NCBI RefSeq assembly: GCF_003008595.1
Contig: NZ_CP027669.1
Location: 2,728,001-2,792,000 of the forward strand
Source of the DNA: Simplicispira suum
GTDB lineage: Bacteria; Pseudomonadota; Gammaproteobacteria; Burkholderiales; Burkholderiaceae_C
Length of the DNA stretch: 64,000 bases
Direction: 5' to 3'
Part shown: one piece after another, positions 17,801-26,843 of the stretch
How the letters are laid out: each line of letters starts with the position of its first letter
Position numbering within the stretch: the stretch's first letter is position 1
Position numbers and translations under genes: made by a program
The notes under the pieces: model-generated
Database searches by the model: none
What the model was told of the DNA's origin: nothing
What the model saw: the letters and a program-made list of their open reading frames with translations, nothing else

Positions 17801-18976
17801 TCAAGTCCGCATGCGGCGCAGCTGGGGCATTGCCAGCGCCGACAGCAATGCGATGCCAGCCAAGCCTAAGCCCGCCATGGCGATGGCGCTGGTGACTCCG
17901 GTGCTGCGCACCAGCGCACCGGCTGCCACGCCCGAGGCGGCTGGCACCACCTGCGAAATGATGGAATAAATGCCCATGATGCGCCCGCGCAGCGCGTCGG
18001 GTGCCTGGCCCTGGATGCCCGCGATGACGAAGCTGATGACCATGCCGCCCAGCAAGCCCATGCCGCCCAGTGCGGTGGTTGATGCGGCGGCGGCGTTCCA
18101 GTGGCTGAGCGACGCAAACAGCAGGCTGGCCGTAACGGTGCCCACGAAGATGGCAGCGCCGTGGTGCAGGTGCTTGCCGAGAAGCAAGGCGGCGACGCCC
18201 CCGGAAATCAGCGCCAGCGCCATCAGACCCAGGTAGCCGCCACGCTGCAGTTCGGACAGGCCCAGCACTTCGCGCGCCAGCTTCGGTAACAGGATCTGCA
18301 TGGGGCCGGTCATGGCGTAGGCCACGATGGCGGCCACGATGAGCTGCGCCAGCAAGGGGTTGGCACCCACGGCGGAAAATCCCTCGCGCAGCTCGCGCAC
18401 CACGCCCAGGCTGGGGCGGTCGCTGCCGTGCGTGCGTGTGCCCAGCAGCAGCAGGGACGAGGCGACAAACAAGGCCATGCCGGTGGCGAACACAGCGGGC
18501 CAGCCAGCGTGGCTGCGCACCACGCCAATGACCACGGGCGCCAGGCCAAACCCCAGCAGCACCTGCAGGTTGAAGACGATGGTCGCGGGCTTGAGCTTGT
18601 CCGCAGGGGCAATCTGCCCCAGGGTGGTGAGCCGGGCCGGGCCGACAAACGACCAGGCCAGGCCGCCCAGAAACGCCGAAAACAGGGTCCAGATCACCCG
18701 GCTCTGGCCGGTGCTTGCTGCGTCGGTCCACCACAGGCCGGCCAGGCACAGCACAAACAGGGCCTGGGCACCGTGGATCACCCGTGCCGGCGCAATGCGG
18801 TCACACAGCACTCCGGCAAACCAGCCAAACACGAGCGAGCTGCCGAACGACAGGCCAAACCCCACGCCGGACAACCAGTCCGAACCCACCTTCTCCTGCA
18901 GGTACAGGATGACGGTGTAGTTGACCATGTGCCCGCCGGTGAACGCCAGCAGGCAGGAGAGATAAAAGCGCAGCAT
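17801..18976 (-). CDS. MFS transporter (EntS-like exporter type)
   Basis: 391 residues with about 11-12 hydrophobic segments. The inter-helix loop [21 protein letters not shown] near 55 is the MFS motif-A region, and [13 protein letters not shown] near 325 is its second-half counterpart. The arrangement resembles the MFS-3/EntS-type drug or metabolite exporters. It is last in a five-gene operon, 17 bases after the heme-propeller gene, and may export or import the compound handled by the two dehydrogenases. The ATG at 18976 ([12 protein letters not shown]) begins directly with the first membrane helix. Confidence 0.88.
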   Translation of the reverse strand: MLRFYLSCLLAFTGGHMVNYTVILYLQEKVGSDWLSGVGFGLSFGSSLVFGWFAGVLCDRIAPARVIHGAQALFVLCLAGLWWTDAASTGQSRVIWTLFSAFLGGLAWSFVGPARLTTLGQIAPADKLKPATIVFNLQVLLGFGLAPVVIGVVRSHAGWPAVFATGMALFVASSLLLLGTRTHGSDRPSLGVVRELREGFSAVGANPLLAQLIVAAIVAYAMTGPMQILLPKLAREVLGLSELQRGGYLGLMALALISGGVAALLLGKHLHHGAAIFVGTVTASLLFASLSHWNAAAASTTALGGMGLLGGMVISFVIAGIQGQAPDALRGRIMGIYSIISQVVPAASGVAAGALVRSTGVTSAIAMAGLGLAGIALLSALAMPQLRRMRT

Positions 18977-18993
18977 GCCGGGTGGGTGGCCGC

Positions 18994-20793
18994 TCAACGC
19001 GGGGTGATCTCGATGAGGGTGGGCTGCGCGTCCTCGATGTGCCAGCTGGGGAAGGAGGCGCTCGTCACGTACACCTGCCCTTTGGGCGAAATCTCCACGT
19101 CCCGGGTGAAGGCCACCCGGCGCTGCATCGGGAACATGCTCCAGGCCTGCGTGGCAATGTCGTAGCGATAGACCGAATCGGAATTGGTGCCGTTGACCCA
19201 CACCTGGTGGCGCGAGCGGTCCACGTTGAGCGAATACGGCGTGTCGCTGCCCTTGGGCACGACGGGCAGATCCAGGCGCAGGAATTCGCCGGTGCTCGGG
19301 GTATAGCGTGCAATTTGCGACGCGTTGAAGGCCACGATCCACAAATTGCCGTCGCGGTCGCTGCGCAGGCGCCGGGGCGCGCTGAATGGCGTTTTGATCA
19401 TGGTCACTTTGCCGCTGTCGGGGTCCACCGACGCAATCTCGTCGGTATGCAGGCGTGCAATCCAGGCCTTGCCGTCGGGGGTGATATCAATGCCGTAGGG
19501 TAAGGGCACGCCGGTGGAAACGTGATCCACCTTGACGTAGTTGGCGACCGGGATCCCCCAGCCGAGCAGCTTGAAGATGAACGGTGTCAGCTTGACCGTG
19601 ATGCGTTCCATCAGGCTGCGAAACGGCAGATCGTAGAGAGTGAACTTGTTTGCTGCACGGTCGTACATGCCGACCTGGTTGCTCAGGGCCAGCGTGAACC
19701 ACACGCGGTCCTTGGCGTCGAAACGCAGGGTGTGCGGGTAAAAGCCGCTGTCCATCTCGTGGTAGCGAAAAGCCTTGGTTTGGGGGTCGAACTCGATCAG
19801 ACGCCGCTGGTACGAGGGCGTGATGAAGATGTGCCCGTCTTTGGGTGACTCGGCCAGCGAATGGATGCCCTGGTAGGTTTCGTGCTTGGGGAAGTCGCGC
19901 AGCCGTCCCGCCAGCAGTCCGCCAAGCTGGTCGCCCGGCCGGGGCGGAATTTTGTAGACGGTGTATTTGCCTGTCGCAGGGTCCACTTCGTAGACCCGGT
20001 CCTGCAGGTTGTCTCCCACGTACACCATGCCGTTGGTGTGCAGCAGCAAGTCGTGCATTTGCGACATGCTGTCGCCAATGGGCAGCTCGCGGATCGTCGC
20101 TTGCGCCAGTGCGGGGTTCCAGGGTGTGCCGGCGGGCACCAGAGCGGGGTTGGCGTGGATTTTTTTCCAGTGCGCCTCCAGCAGGGCGGGAATCGTCTTT
20201 TGGCCCTCGGTCGAGAGCCGGGCGCCGTAGCGCACCATGCGTTTGATGGCGCTGTCCCAGTCGTCGGCAGAGCGTTCCCGGCGCAGCATCGCACCGCCTT
20301 GCTGGTGGCAGAAGTTGCACTGCAGCATGAACTCTTTTTTCAAGGCGGCATTCGCAAAATCGATGGTGGACGACCAGGCGTTGGCCGGTTGCTGCTCGGC
20401 CAGGGCGGCGGGATCGCTTTCGGCTGCCATGACGATGGGTTTGCTGCCCAAATCAGCCGCCAGCAGGCTCTGGTCCTGGTAACCGGGTTTGCGCAAACGA
20501 ATTTTCCAAGGATGCTCGGCCGCTGGAATGTCGGCCTGCCCCTGGGCGTCGGTAAAACGGGCCAACTCCACGTAGGCTTGCTGCGGCTTTCCGCTGGCCG
20601 GGTAGCCGTTGTCCGAGGTGTCCACAGCCGCCGCCTGGACGGGTTGGCGGCTGACCATCACCGTGGGCAAGGGTTTGCCAGTGGCGTCCTGTACGGTGAT
20701 GGGCACGGCGCTGGCCGGCATGGCCAGCAGTGCGGCACAGGCCATGCCGGCCGCAGCCATTTTTGCTGCGTGGTGTTGGATGCGAGCGTGCAT
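18994..20793 (-). CDS. Secreted c-type heme protein with Vgb/NHL-like beta-propeller
   Basis: 599 residues. A signal peptide covers about 1-28 (ALLAMPASA). An Ig/carboxypeptidase-regulatory-like beta segment (PITVQDATGKPLPTVMV) follows, then a single heme-binding motif Cys159-N-F-Cys162-His163. From about 230 to the end there are propeller blades resembling virginiamycin B lyase and NHL proteins (GIDITPDGKAWIARLHTDEI, DRDGNLWIVAFNASQIARY). It is therefore likely a periplasmic redox protein with a large sensing or catalytic domain; substrate unknown. A strong AGGAGAGG site precedes the ATG at 20793. It lies within an operon between an SDR and an MFS gene. Confidence 0.82.
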   Translation of the reverse strand: MHARIQHHAAKMAAAGMACAALLAMPASAVPITVQDATGKPLPTVMVSRQPVQAAAVDTSDNGYPASGKPQQAYVELARFTDAQGQADIPAAEHPWKIRLRKPGYQDQSLLAADLGSKPIVMAAESDPAALAEQQPANAWSSTIDFANAALKKEFMLQCNFCHQQGGAMLRRERSADDWDSAIKRMVRYGARLSTEGQKTIPALLEAHWKKIHANPALVPAGTPWNPALAQATIRELPIGDSMSQMHDLLLHTNGMVYVGDNLQDRVYEVDPATGKYTVYKIPPRPGDQLGGLLAGRLRDFPKHETYQGIHSLAESPKDGHIFITPSYQRRLIEFDPQTKAFRYHEMDSGFYPHTLRFDAKDRVWFTLALSNQVGMYDRAANKFTLYDLPFRSLMERITVKLTPFIFKLLGWGIPVANYVKVDHVSTGVPLPYGIDITPDGKAWIARLHTDEIASVDPDSGKVTMIKTPFSAPRRLRSDRDGNLWIVAFNASQIARYTPSTGEFLRLDLPVVPKGSDTPYSLNVDRSRHQVWVNGTNSDSVYRYDIATQAWSMFPMQRRVAFTRDVEISPKGQVYVTSASFPSWHIEDAQPTLIEITPR

Positions 20794-20813
20794 GGTGTCC
20801 TCTCCTAGGGTGT

Positions 20814-21632
20814 TCATGGTTCAAATTCCGCGCGCACGCGGCGTTGCATGGTGTGGGCGTACCAGTTGGGTGCCAGTCGGCTGACCCACCAGGCCAGGCG
20901 CGAGGTGCGGTCGGGCAACAGCTGCCCTTTGCCCTGCGCCAGCGCGGCCAGAATGCGCAGGGCAATGTCGTGTGGTGAAGATTCACCGCCGGTGGTGATG
21001 CGCGGTGTCGTGGCCGCTGCGCCCGAGGCGCCCAGCGCCGCCGCGCCGATGCCGGTGGCAATAAAGGACGGGCAGATGAGCGTGACCTGCACGCCGCGCT
21101 CCTGCACCTCGGTGCGCAGGGTGTCAAAGAAGCCATGCAGCGCATGCTTGCTGGCGCAATAGCCGGTACGGCCCAGCAAAGGGGCGTAGCCCGCCACGCT
21201 GGAGAGGGCGGCCACCACGCCGCGCCGGGCCAGCAACTGGGGCAGGGCCGCGTGCGTCATGTGCACGGCGCCAAAAAAGTTCACCTCCATCACCTTGCGC
21301 AGGACGGCCGGGTCGGTGTCTTCGAACAGGCTGCGGTGGGAGATGCCGGCGTTGTTGACCAGTACATCCACCCCGCCCCATAGGGCCACGGCTTGGGCGA
21401 TGGTCGCTTCGCAGTCCTGGGGTTGGGTGATGTCGCACACCAGGGTCGCCAGCGTGGGGGCCTTGTCCGTGCCGTGGGGAGGCATTGCCTCCCGCAAGGC
21501 AATCAGTGCCTGCGTGTTGCAGTCGAGCGCCAGCACGCGCGCGCCGGCCTGCAGGAAAACCGCCACCAGCGCCTGCCCCAGGCCACCGGCGGCGCCGGTG
21601 ATGACGACGGAGCGCCCTGCAAAACTGCGCAC
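20814..21632 (-). CDS. Short-chain dehydrogenase/reductase
   Basis: 272 residues from a GTG at 21632 that follows the upstream stop by two bases. The NAD(P) site TGAAGGLG is near 12-19, NNAG near 93, SSVAGYAPLLG near 143, and the catalytic Y-C-A-S-K is near 157. The C-terminus has a hydrophobic-basic segment (LAWWVSRLAPNWYAHTMQRRV) that may touch the membrane. The substrate is unknown; context with a bile-acid-symporter-type carrier and a 3-beta-HSD-like epimerase suggests an alcohol on a lipophilic ring compound, which is inference. Confidence 0.9.
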   Translation of the reverse strand: MRSFAGRSVVITGAAGGLGQALVAVFLQAGARVLALDCNTQALIALREAMPPHGTDKAPTLATLVCDITQPQDCEATIAQAVALWGGVDVLVNNAGISHRSLFEDTDPAVLRKVMEVNFFGAVHMTHAALPQLLARRGVVAALSSVAGYAPLLGRTGYCASKHALHGFFDTLRTEVQERGVQVTLICPSFIATGIGAAALGASGAAATTPRITTGGESSPHDIALRILAALAQGKGQLLPDRTSRLAWWVSRLAPNWYAHTMQRRVRAEFEP

Positions 21633-21634
21633 GC

Positions 21635-22612
21635 TCAGACACCTTCCTCTCTGGCATGCATGCGCGCCTGTCGATACAACTCGAACACCTCGGCCGAGGT
21701 GTAGGTGGGCGTGTAGCCAAACGCGGTTTTGAGTTGGGTGTTCAGCAGCACCGGGCGGTAGCGCAGAAAGTCCAGCTGCTCAGGGCCGTACTGGGTCAGC
21801 CCCAGCGGTTTGAGCACGGCCAATGCCGCCTGCAGCAGCCAGGCCGGCAAAGCGAGCGTGGGCTTGCCCAGGCGCGCTGCAATCTCGTGGATGCTGAGGG
21901 CGCCATCGCCTGCCACGTTGTAGATGCCCGGCGGGCCGCCGAAGACGGCGCGCAGGATGATGCCCACCACGTCCTGGTCCCAGATGAAGACGAAGGGACT
22001 GTCGCTGCCCCGAATGGCGAGCAGGCGCGGTTTTTCAAACAGGTCGGTAATCTGGTTGTGCACCGCAGTGCCCAGGATGGTGCCGATGCGCAGCACCACC
22101 TGCTCCAGCGCCGGGTGGCTCAGGCGGTACTCGGCCAGCATTTCTTCCACCAGCCTTTTGTGGTGGGCATAGGCAAACACCTCGTTGCCGCGCACGGGCA
22201 TGTCCTCGGTCAGCCAGGCCGGGTTGTCGGCGTGGTAGCCGTAGGCGGCGCCGCTGGAGGACACCACGATGCGTCGAACGCCCCGCTGCACACAGGCCTG
22301 CAGCAGGTTGCGGGTGCCGTTCACGTCCACGTCGTATTCGAAATCACGGCGGCTTCCCTTGCCGGGCGTCACGATGGAGGCCAGGTGCACCACGGTGTCG
22401 ATGGCGTGTTCTGCCAGGGCGTCTGCGATGCGTGGGTCGCGGATGTCGGCCTCCTCGTAGACCACGCCGGGCAGGCGTTCGGCGGGCGAGCGGATGTCGT
22501 GCGCCACGATGTGTGCCGGGCGGTCGGGCTGGTCCGGATCGGCCAAGCGAGCGATGACTTGGCGGCCCAGGTAGCCGCTGGCCCCTGTTACCAGCACGCG
22601 GTGGGCCGTCAT
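21635..22612 (-). CDS. NAD-dependent epimerase/dehydratase-family protein
   Basis: 325 residues, extended SDR fold: TGASGYLG near 8-15, D-I-R-D at about 53, SSSGAAYGYH near 118 and the Y-A-H-H-K catalytic pair near 149. The C-terminal region (PAWLLQAALAVLKPLGL) is typical of epimerases acting on hydrophobic substrates as well as on sugars. Its start overlaps the stop of the transporter gene by 4 bases (ATGA), so translation is coupled. The exact reaction cannot be told from the sequence. Confidence 0.88.
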   Translation of the reverse strand: MTAHRVLVTGASGYLGRQVIARLADPDQPDRPAHIVAHDIRSPAERLPGVVYEEADIRDPRIADALAEHAIDTVVHLASIVTPGKGSRRDFEYDVDVNGTRNLLQACVQRGVRRIVVSSSGAAYGYHADNPAWLTEDMPVRGNEVFAYAHHKRLVEEMLAEYRLSHPALEQVVLRIGTILGTAVHNQITDLFEKPRLLAIRGSDSPFVFIWDQDVVGIILRAVFGGPPGIYNVAGDGALSIHEIAARLGKPTLALPAWLLQAALAVLKPLGLTQYGPEQLDFLRYRPVLLNTQLKTAFGYTPTYTSAEVFELYRQARMHAREEGV

Positions 22613-23544
22613 GGCGCGGCCCCAGCGGCCTGGACTACCGGGGCGCCGCCAGGGTCGCGGCGCTTCCAGTACAGGGCCAGCGTCATGCCCGCCACGATGT
22701 GCCAGATGCCCCACCATGCCGTGACGATGGCCATGCCGCCCAGACCGTCGAAGAAGTTGAAAATCAGGATCAGCCCCAGGCCCGAGTTCTGGATGCCCAT
22801 CTCGAAGGTGATGGCGCGTCGGTCGCGCTCAGGCAGCCCCAGCGCGGCCGACAGGCCATAGCCGGTGGCCAGCGCCAGCAGGTTGTGGATGAACACCACC
22901 AAGACGACAAACTGGATGTAGGCCAGAAAATGCTGGAAGTTGGCCGCCAGCGCGCCGCCGATGAAGCCCACCAGCACCAGGAGGGACAGCCACTTCATGG
23001 GCTTGCGGATGCGTGCAGCAAAGCCGGGGTAGCGGTGCGCCACGCCCATGCCCAGCACCAGCGGCACCCCCAGCAGCAGCACGACGACCTGGAGCATCTC
23101 CCAGGGGCTCATGGCCACCTGTTTCATCAGGCCACTGGTAACCGGGCTCAGGTTGCCCCAGAAGGCGAAGTTGAGCGGCGTCATCACCAGCGCTGCCAGT
23201 GTGGACAGTGCGCTCACGCTCACCGACAGCGCCGTATTGCCGCGCGAGAAATGCACGAGGAAATTGGAGATATGCCCCGCCGGGCAGGACGACACCAGAA
23301 TCATGCCCAGCGCAATGCTGGGCTGGGGCTGAAGAATCCAGACCAGCACATAGGTCATGGCCGGAAACAGCACATGGTGGCCCAGCAGCCCCAGGGCCAG
23401 CGCCTTGGGCGTTCTGAGCGCGACGCGAAAATCCTCCACCCGCAGGTCCAGCGCCACGCCGAACATCACCAGCCCCAGCACGGCGTTGAGAATCTGCAGC
23501 GTCTGCGGGTTGAAATGCAGTTGCACCTGGTCAATGGGCGCCAT
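22609..23544 (-). CDS. Bile acid:sodium symporter (BASS/SBF) family transporter
   Basis: 311 residues with about nine or ten membrane segments. Typical SBF features are MFGVALDLRVEDF near 30, LVSSCPAGHISNFLVHFSRGNTALSVSVSALSTL near 85 (crossing motif with SCPxGxxSN) and the second crossing motif FEMGIQNSGLGLILI near 255. Family members carry bile acids, steroids, pantoate, pyruvate or other organic anions with sodium. It is first in the operon and divergent from an AraC-family regulator 128 bases away. Confidence 0.92.
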   Translation of the reverse strand: MAPIDQVQLHFNPQTLQILNAVLGLVMFGVALDLRVEDFRVALRTPKALALGLLGHHVLFPAMTYVLVWILQPQPSIALGMILVSSCPAGHISNFLVHFSRGNTALSVSVSALSTLAALVMTPLNFAFWGNLSPVTSGLMKQVAMSPWEMLQVVVLLLGVPLVLGMGVAHRYPGFAARIRKPMKWLSLLVLVGFIGGALAANFQHFLAYIQFVVLVVFIHNLLALATGYGLSAALGLPERDRRAITFEMGIQNSGLGLILIFNFFDGLGGMAIVTAWWGIWHIVAGMTLALYWKRRDPGGAPVVQAAGAAP

Positions 23545-23672
23545 GGTTTGTCTCCTGGTTGTTCTCGGGCAATGGGCAGAATGCGTCCGCCCATCTCCTG
23601 GATTTTTCGGGCCACTGTAGGGGAATCACTGGACGGCGTCTCGGGTCATCCGGGACACTGGGGCGTCAATTC

Positions 23673-24674
23673 ATGACCGGAAGGCAAACGAACACCATGC
23701 AGCGCGAGAGCTTCAGCGTCACGGCGCGCTTCGCCCAGGCCCTGGTCGATGCCATTGCACGCCAGGGCGGGCAAGTGCCCGAGGCTTTGCGGCTGGGTAG
23801 GACGCAGGAGGGGCGGGTGGACATGGCGCGCCAGGAGGCGCTTTGGGCGCTGTTCGTCGAGGCCTGTCCGGACGATCCGCTGGCCGCGCTGCGCCTGGGC
23901 ACGGATCTGCAGGCCGGGCACCTGGACATCGTGGGCATGCTGCTGCTCAGCTGCGACACCCTGGGCGACGGCCTGGAGGTGCTGACCGAATACGCGCCCA
24001 TCATTGGCGACAACGCCCATTTCGAGGTGGCTGTGCTGGCAGACCCAGTGCAATTGCGTTATGTGCCAGGCTATGTGCTGTACCAGCAGCAGCGGGTGGA
24101 GGCGACGCTCGGCTGCGTGGTGAGCCTGGCGCGCTGGATGACGAGTGGCCGCTTTCGGGCGCGCGAGGTGCTGCTGGCCCACGCTGCGCGCACCGACGCT
24201 GCGGCCTACGAGGCGTTGCTGGGCTGCCCGGTGCGTTTTGGCCAGCCGGTGAACGCCGTTTGCATGGACGCCTGCGAACTGAACCACACCTTGGTGCAGG
24301 CGGGAAGCAGCCTGCAACAACACCTGCGCAGCCTGGCCGACGGTGTGCTCGCGTCGCTTGCGCAGGACGGAACTTCGGCGCGGGTCCAGCAATGGGTACG
24401 CGCACACCCCCGCTGGGGCAAGGAGCGCATTGCCGAGCAACTGGGGATGAGCGGGCGCCACCTCAACCGCAAGCTGGCTTTGGAGGGCATTTCCTTCAAG
24501 GGTCTGCGCGAGGCCCTGCTGCACGACATGGCGCTGCAGGCCCTCAGGGACGGCCAGAAGATTGCTGCGGCCAGCGAGGCCCTGGGTTTTTGCGACGAGA
24601 ACGCGTTTTCACGGGCCTTTCGCCGCTGGACCGGGCAGTCGCCAGCGCAGTATCAAAAAACAGAAAGAAAATAG
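23673..24674 (+). CDS. AraC-family regulator (OruR/ArgR-like)
   Basis: 333 residues. The N-terminal effector domain of the 'arabinose-binding' type spans about 10-200 (LDIVGMLLLSCDTLGDGLEVLTEYAPII). The C-terminal AraC helix-turn-helix pair spans about 230-330 (ERIAEQLGMSGRHLNRKLALEGISFKGLR, then IAAASEALGFCDENAFSRAFRRWTGQSPAQY). It is divergent from the BASS operon and most likely controls it. The start at 23673 (MTGRQTN) or 23697 (MQRESFSV) is possible; the second is closer to the first conserved residues. Confidence 0.88.
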   Translation: MTGRQTNTMQRESFSVTARFAQALVDAIARQGGQVPEALRLGRTQEGRVDMARQEALWALFVEACPDDPLAALRLGTDLQAGHLDIVGMLLLSCDTLGDGLEVLTEYAPIIGDNAHFEVAVLADPVQLRYVPGYVLYQQQRVEATLGCVVSLARWMTSGRFRAREVLLAHAARTDAAAYEALLGCPVRFGQPVNAVCMDACELNHTLVQAGSSLQQHLRSLADGVLASLAQDGTSARVQQWVRAHPRWGKERIAEQLGMSGRHLNRKLALEGISFKGLREALLHDMALQALRDGQKIAAASEALGFCDENAFSRAFRRWTGQSPAQYQKTERK

Positions 24675-24718
24675 CTTCTAGCGCTGATGCAGCAAGCGCT
24701 TGCAGCTCTCATTTCAAG
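24668..24718 (+). repeat. Palindromic repeat copy 4 (convergent gap)
   Basis: ATAGCTTCTAGCGCTGATG, then AGCAAGCGCTTGCAGCTC and the tail ATTTCAAG. A diverged copy between the AraC gene and the convergent yceI gene, where a hairpin could serve both as a terminator. Confidence 0.7.
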
Positions 24719-24741
24719 AGCATATCGCCTGGCCCGCAGGC

Positions 24742-25302
24742 CTATCGTTTCGCCGCTTCGATCTGCACCACCAGGCGCACCTGCTTGGGCATGCCCATGG
24801 TGACGAGGTAGTCCATGCCCCACTGCGTTCGGTCGATGCTTCCTTCGAAATCGCCGCCGCAGACCTCGGACTTGAGGATCGGGCTTTGGTAGCAGTTGAA
24901 CTGCGTGGCGCTGAGCACCAGCGGCCCCGTCTTGCCCAGCAGCGTGAGCTGGCCGTGCACCTTGGCCACCCGGTCACCATTGAACTCGAAGCGGTCGGAG
25001 ACAAAGCGCATTTCCGGGTATCTGGCCGTGTTGAACAGGTCGGTGCCTTGCAGATGTGTGTCGAACTCTGCCGACCCGCTGTGCACGGAGGTGGTGTCCA
25101 CGCGCACGTCGACTTTGCCTTTTTTCGCTGCGCGGTCGAAGTCGATGCTGCCACTGGTTTTCTCAAACTGGGCGCGGTTGGTCGAAGTGCCGAAGTGGCC
25201 GATCTCGAAGGCCACATAGGTGTGGTGGGGGTCGATCTCGTACTGGGCGGCGAGGGCGGGCCCAGCGGTCACGAGCAAGGCAGCGGCATAGGCAAGGCGC
25301 AT
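24742..25302 (-). CDS. YceI-family periplasmic lipid-binding protein
   Basis: 186 residues with a signal peptide (about 1-18, ending AGPALA). The mature part begins QYEIDPHHTYVAFEIGHFGTS, the standard YceI opening, and goes through ...VDTTSVHSG and PEMRFVSDRFEF. YceI proteins form lipocalin-like barrels that bind isoprenoid or quinone-type lipids in the periplasm. There are two cysteines in the C-terminal half (NCYQSP and SEVCGG). A single gene, convergent with the AraC gene. Confidence 0.92.
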   Translation of the reverse strand: MRLAYAAALLVTAGPALAAQYEIDPHHTYVAFEIGHFGTSTNRAQFEKTSGSIDFDRAAKKGKVDVRVDTTSVHSGSAEFDTHLQGTDLFNTARYPEMRFVSDRFEFNGDRVAKVHGQLTLLGKTGPLVLSATQFNCYQSPILKSEVCGGDFEGSIDRTQWGMDYLVTMGMPKQVRLVVQIEAAKR

Positions 25303-25391
25303 GGGGTAACTCCAGGCAAAAGAGCGCAGTTTAGAAGCCGTTGGCCGCGCCGTCACCTGCGGGCGCTGCACGGGCTCCTGGATGCCGAGCC

Positions 25392-26672
25392 TCAGCTCTT
25401 GGACTGCGCCGCGCTTTTCCAGGCCGCCAGAGCAGCTTCGAGGTCGCCGCGTTGCTCGGCCAGCTGCGCCAGGTGGCACCAGGCGTTGGCGCGCAGGCCG
25501 GTGTCTTGCAGCCTGGGCGTTGCCTGGGTCAGCAATTGCTGGGCTTTGCCCCAGAGCTGGCGCTGCATGCAGGCCACGCCGGCCAGGTATTGCAGGCGCG
25601 CGTCGCGCGGATTGGCTTGCTGCGCCGCTTCAATGCGCGCCAGCCACTGGGCGTCCAGGCTGTCGAGCGCGGTTTCCAGCGCACGCACCAGGCGGCGTGC
25701 GTCCAGTTCGTCAAGTTCGCCGGGGCGGTCCACCAATTGCTGCCATACCGGTTCCAGCCAGCGGCGCACCTGCGCTGGCTCGCCACCGAGCTCGGCCAGG
25801 CGCTGCGCAGCGTGAATCGCCAGTTCGGGCATGTCGCGCTCGATCGGGTCAAGCGCCAGCCAGGTGGCGCTGAGCTGCTCGGGGTCGTGGGCATTGCGGA
25901 TCAGTTCGCTGGCCAGGCCGCGCACGATGCTTTGCGCCGCCGCCGGAGAAAACGCCCGGTGCTTGCCCAGCAGGCGTGCGGTTTCCAGTGCTTCCTGCGT
26001 TTGCTGCGCCAGCCGCGTGGCCTTGAGCTTGATACGCAGCGCCAGCGTGCGCCGCGCCGCGCCCTGCGACAGCGTAGCGAGCCCTTCAAGTGCAGCCAGA
26101 GGTTCGCGGTCGTCCAGGGCCCAGCGCGCGGCGCGCAGTTGTACGCCTTCATGCAGATCCTGTTGCAGCGAAGCTTCGCTTTTCTCCGGGGGGGTCAAGG
26201 CGTCTTGCAGGTGCTGCTCGCGGGCACTGCGGTCTTGCAGGGCGTGGGAAGCGTCGGCCGCCACCAGATGCGACATCACGCGCAGCGCCTCGCCCTGGGG
26301 CAGATAGGTGCCGCCGCCGCGCAGGCTGGCTTCCTGCTCCAGGGCGGCCTGCGCTGCCTTGCGCGAACGCAGAAAGCGCCCGCTCATGAGCTGGGTCAGC
26401 GCGTCCAGCAGGGCGCCGTGCATGGCGCGCTCCTTTTGCTGCAGGCGCCAGCGCTGCGCCTGGCGGGGCAGGGCGACGAGTGCGGCCAGGGCCCGCAAGG
26501 CGGCGTAGAGCGTGGTGAACGCCAGCGCCAGCGCCAGCAGCACAAAGTTCAGTGACAGGTCGAGCCGCCAGGGCGGCCAGAAGACGGTGACCGTGCCCTG
26601 GTTGTTGCCGGCAAACAGGGCCGACGCCACTGCCACGGCAAACAGCGCCAGGAGCCAGAGCGTTGCGCGCAT
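25392..26672 (-). CDS. hemY: HemY-like TPR membrane protein of the heme operon
   Basis: 426 residues. Two N-terminal hydrophobic segments (about 4-20 and 40-65) are followed by a cytoplasmic or periplasmic helical region with TPR character (LARIEAAQQANPRDARLQYLAGVACMQRQLWGKAQQLL). This is the proteobacterial HemY_N-type protein encoded with hemX and hemD, not the protoporphyrinogen oxidase of the same name; it seems to organise or regulate heme synthesis. It is separated from hemX by a 171-base gap that contains a strong hairpin, unusual within this operon. Confidence 0.88.
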   Translation of the reverse strand: MRATLWLLALFAVAVASALFAGNNQGTVTVFWPPWRLDLSLNFVLLALALAFTTLYAALRALAALVALPRQAQRWRLQQKERAMHGALLDALTQLMSGRFLRSRKAAQAALEQEASLRGGGTYLPQGEALRVMSHLVAADASHALQDRSAREQHLQDALTPPEKSEASLQQDLHEGVQLRAARWALDDREPLAALEGLATLSQGAARRTLALRIKLKATRLAQQTQEALETARLLGKHRAFSPAAAQSIVRGLASELIRNAHDPEQLSATWLALDPIERDMPELAIHAAQRLAELGGEPAQVRRWLEPVWQQLVDRPGELDELDARRLVRALETALDSLDAQWLARIEAAQQANPRDARLQYLAGVACMQRQLWGKAQQLLTQATPRLQDTGLRANAWCHLAQLAEQRGDLEAALAAWKSAAQSKS

Positions 26673-26773
26673 CTCAGTGATCGATGGCGCTGTGCGCCAC
26701 CTGCAAGGCATGGAACCACGCGGCCCAGACCAGCGGCCACCGTGCAAGGACCGCCCTGCAACACCGGTGGCGT

Positions 26774-26812
26774 CCCCCTGCCCGCAGCGCCTGGCGCTGC
26801 GAGTGCGGGGGG
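26774..26812. other. Strong hairpin in the hemX-hemY gap
   Basis: CCCCC ... GCAGCGC, loop CTG, GCGCTGC ... GGGGGG: a perfect 7-bp inner stem with an outer C5/G5 pairing. No U-run follows on the minus strand. It lies between two genes of one operon, so it may be an mRNA processing or stability element, or a REP-like repeat unit. Confidence 0.6.
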
Positions 26813-26843
26813 AAGCGGCGCAGCCGCACAGGGAGGTGATTCA

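Noticed and set aside
14679..18749. A 1356-codon frame that would fuse valS to about 350 upstream codons
   Set aside because: The extra N-terminal part overlaps the MFS gene in another frame and a terminator at 17719; valS starts naturally at 17690 with [10 protein letters not shown].
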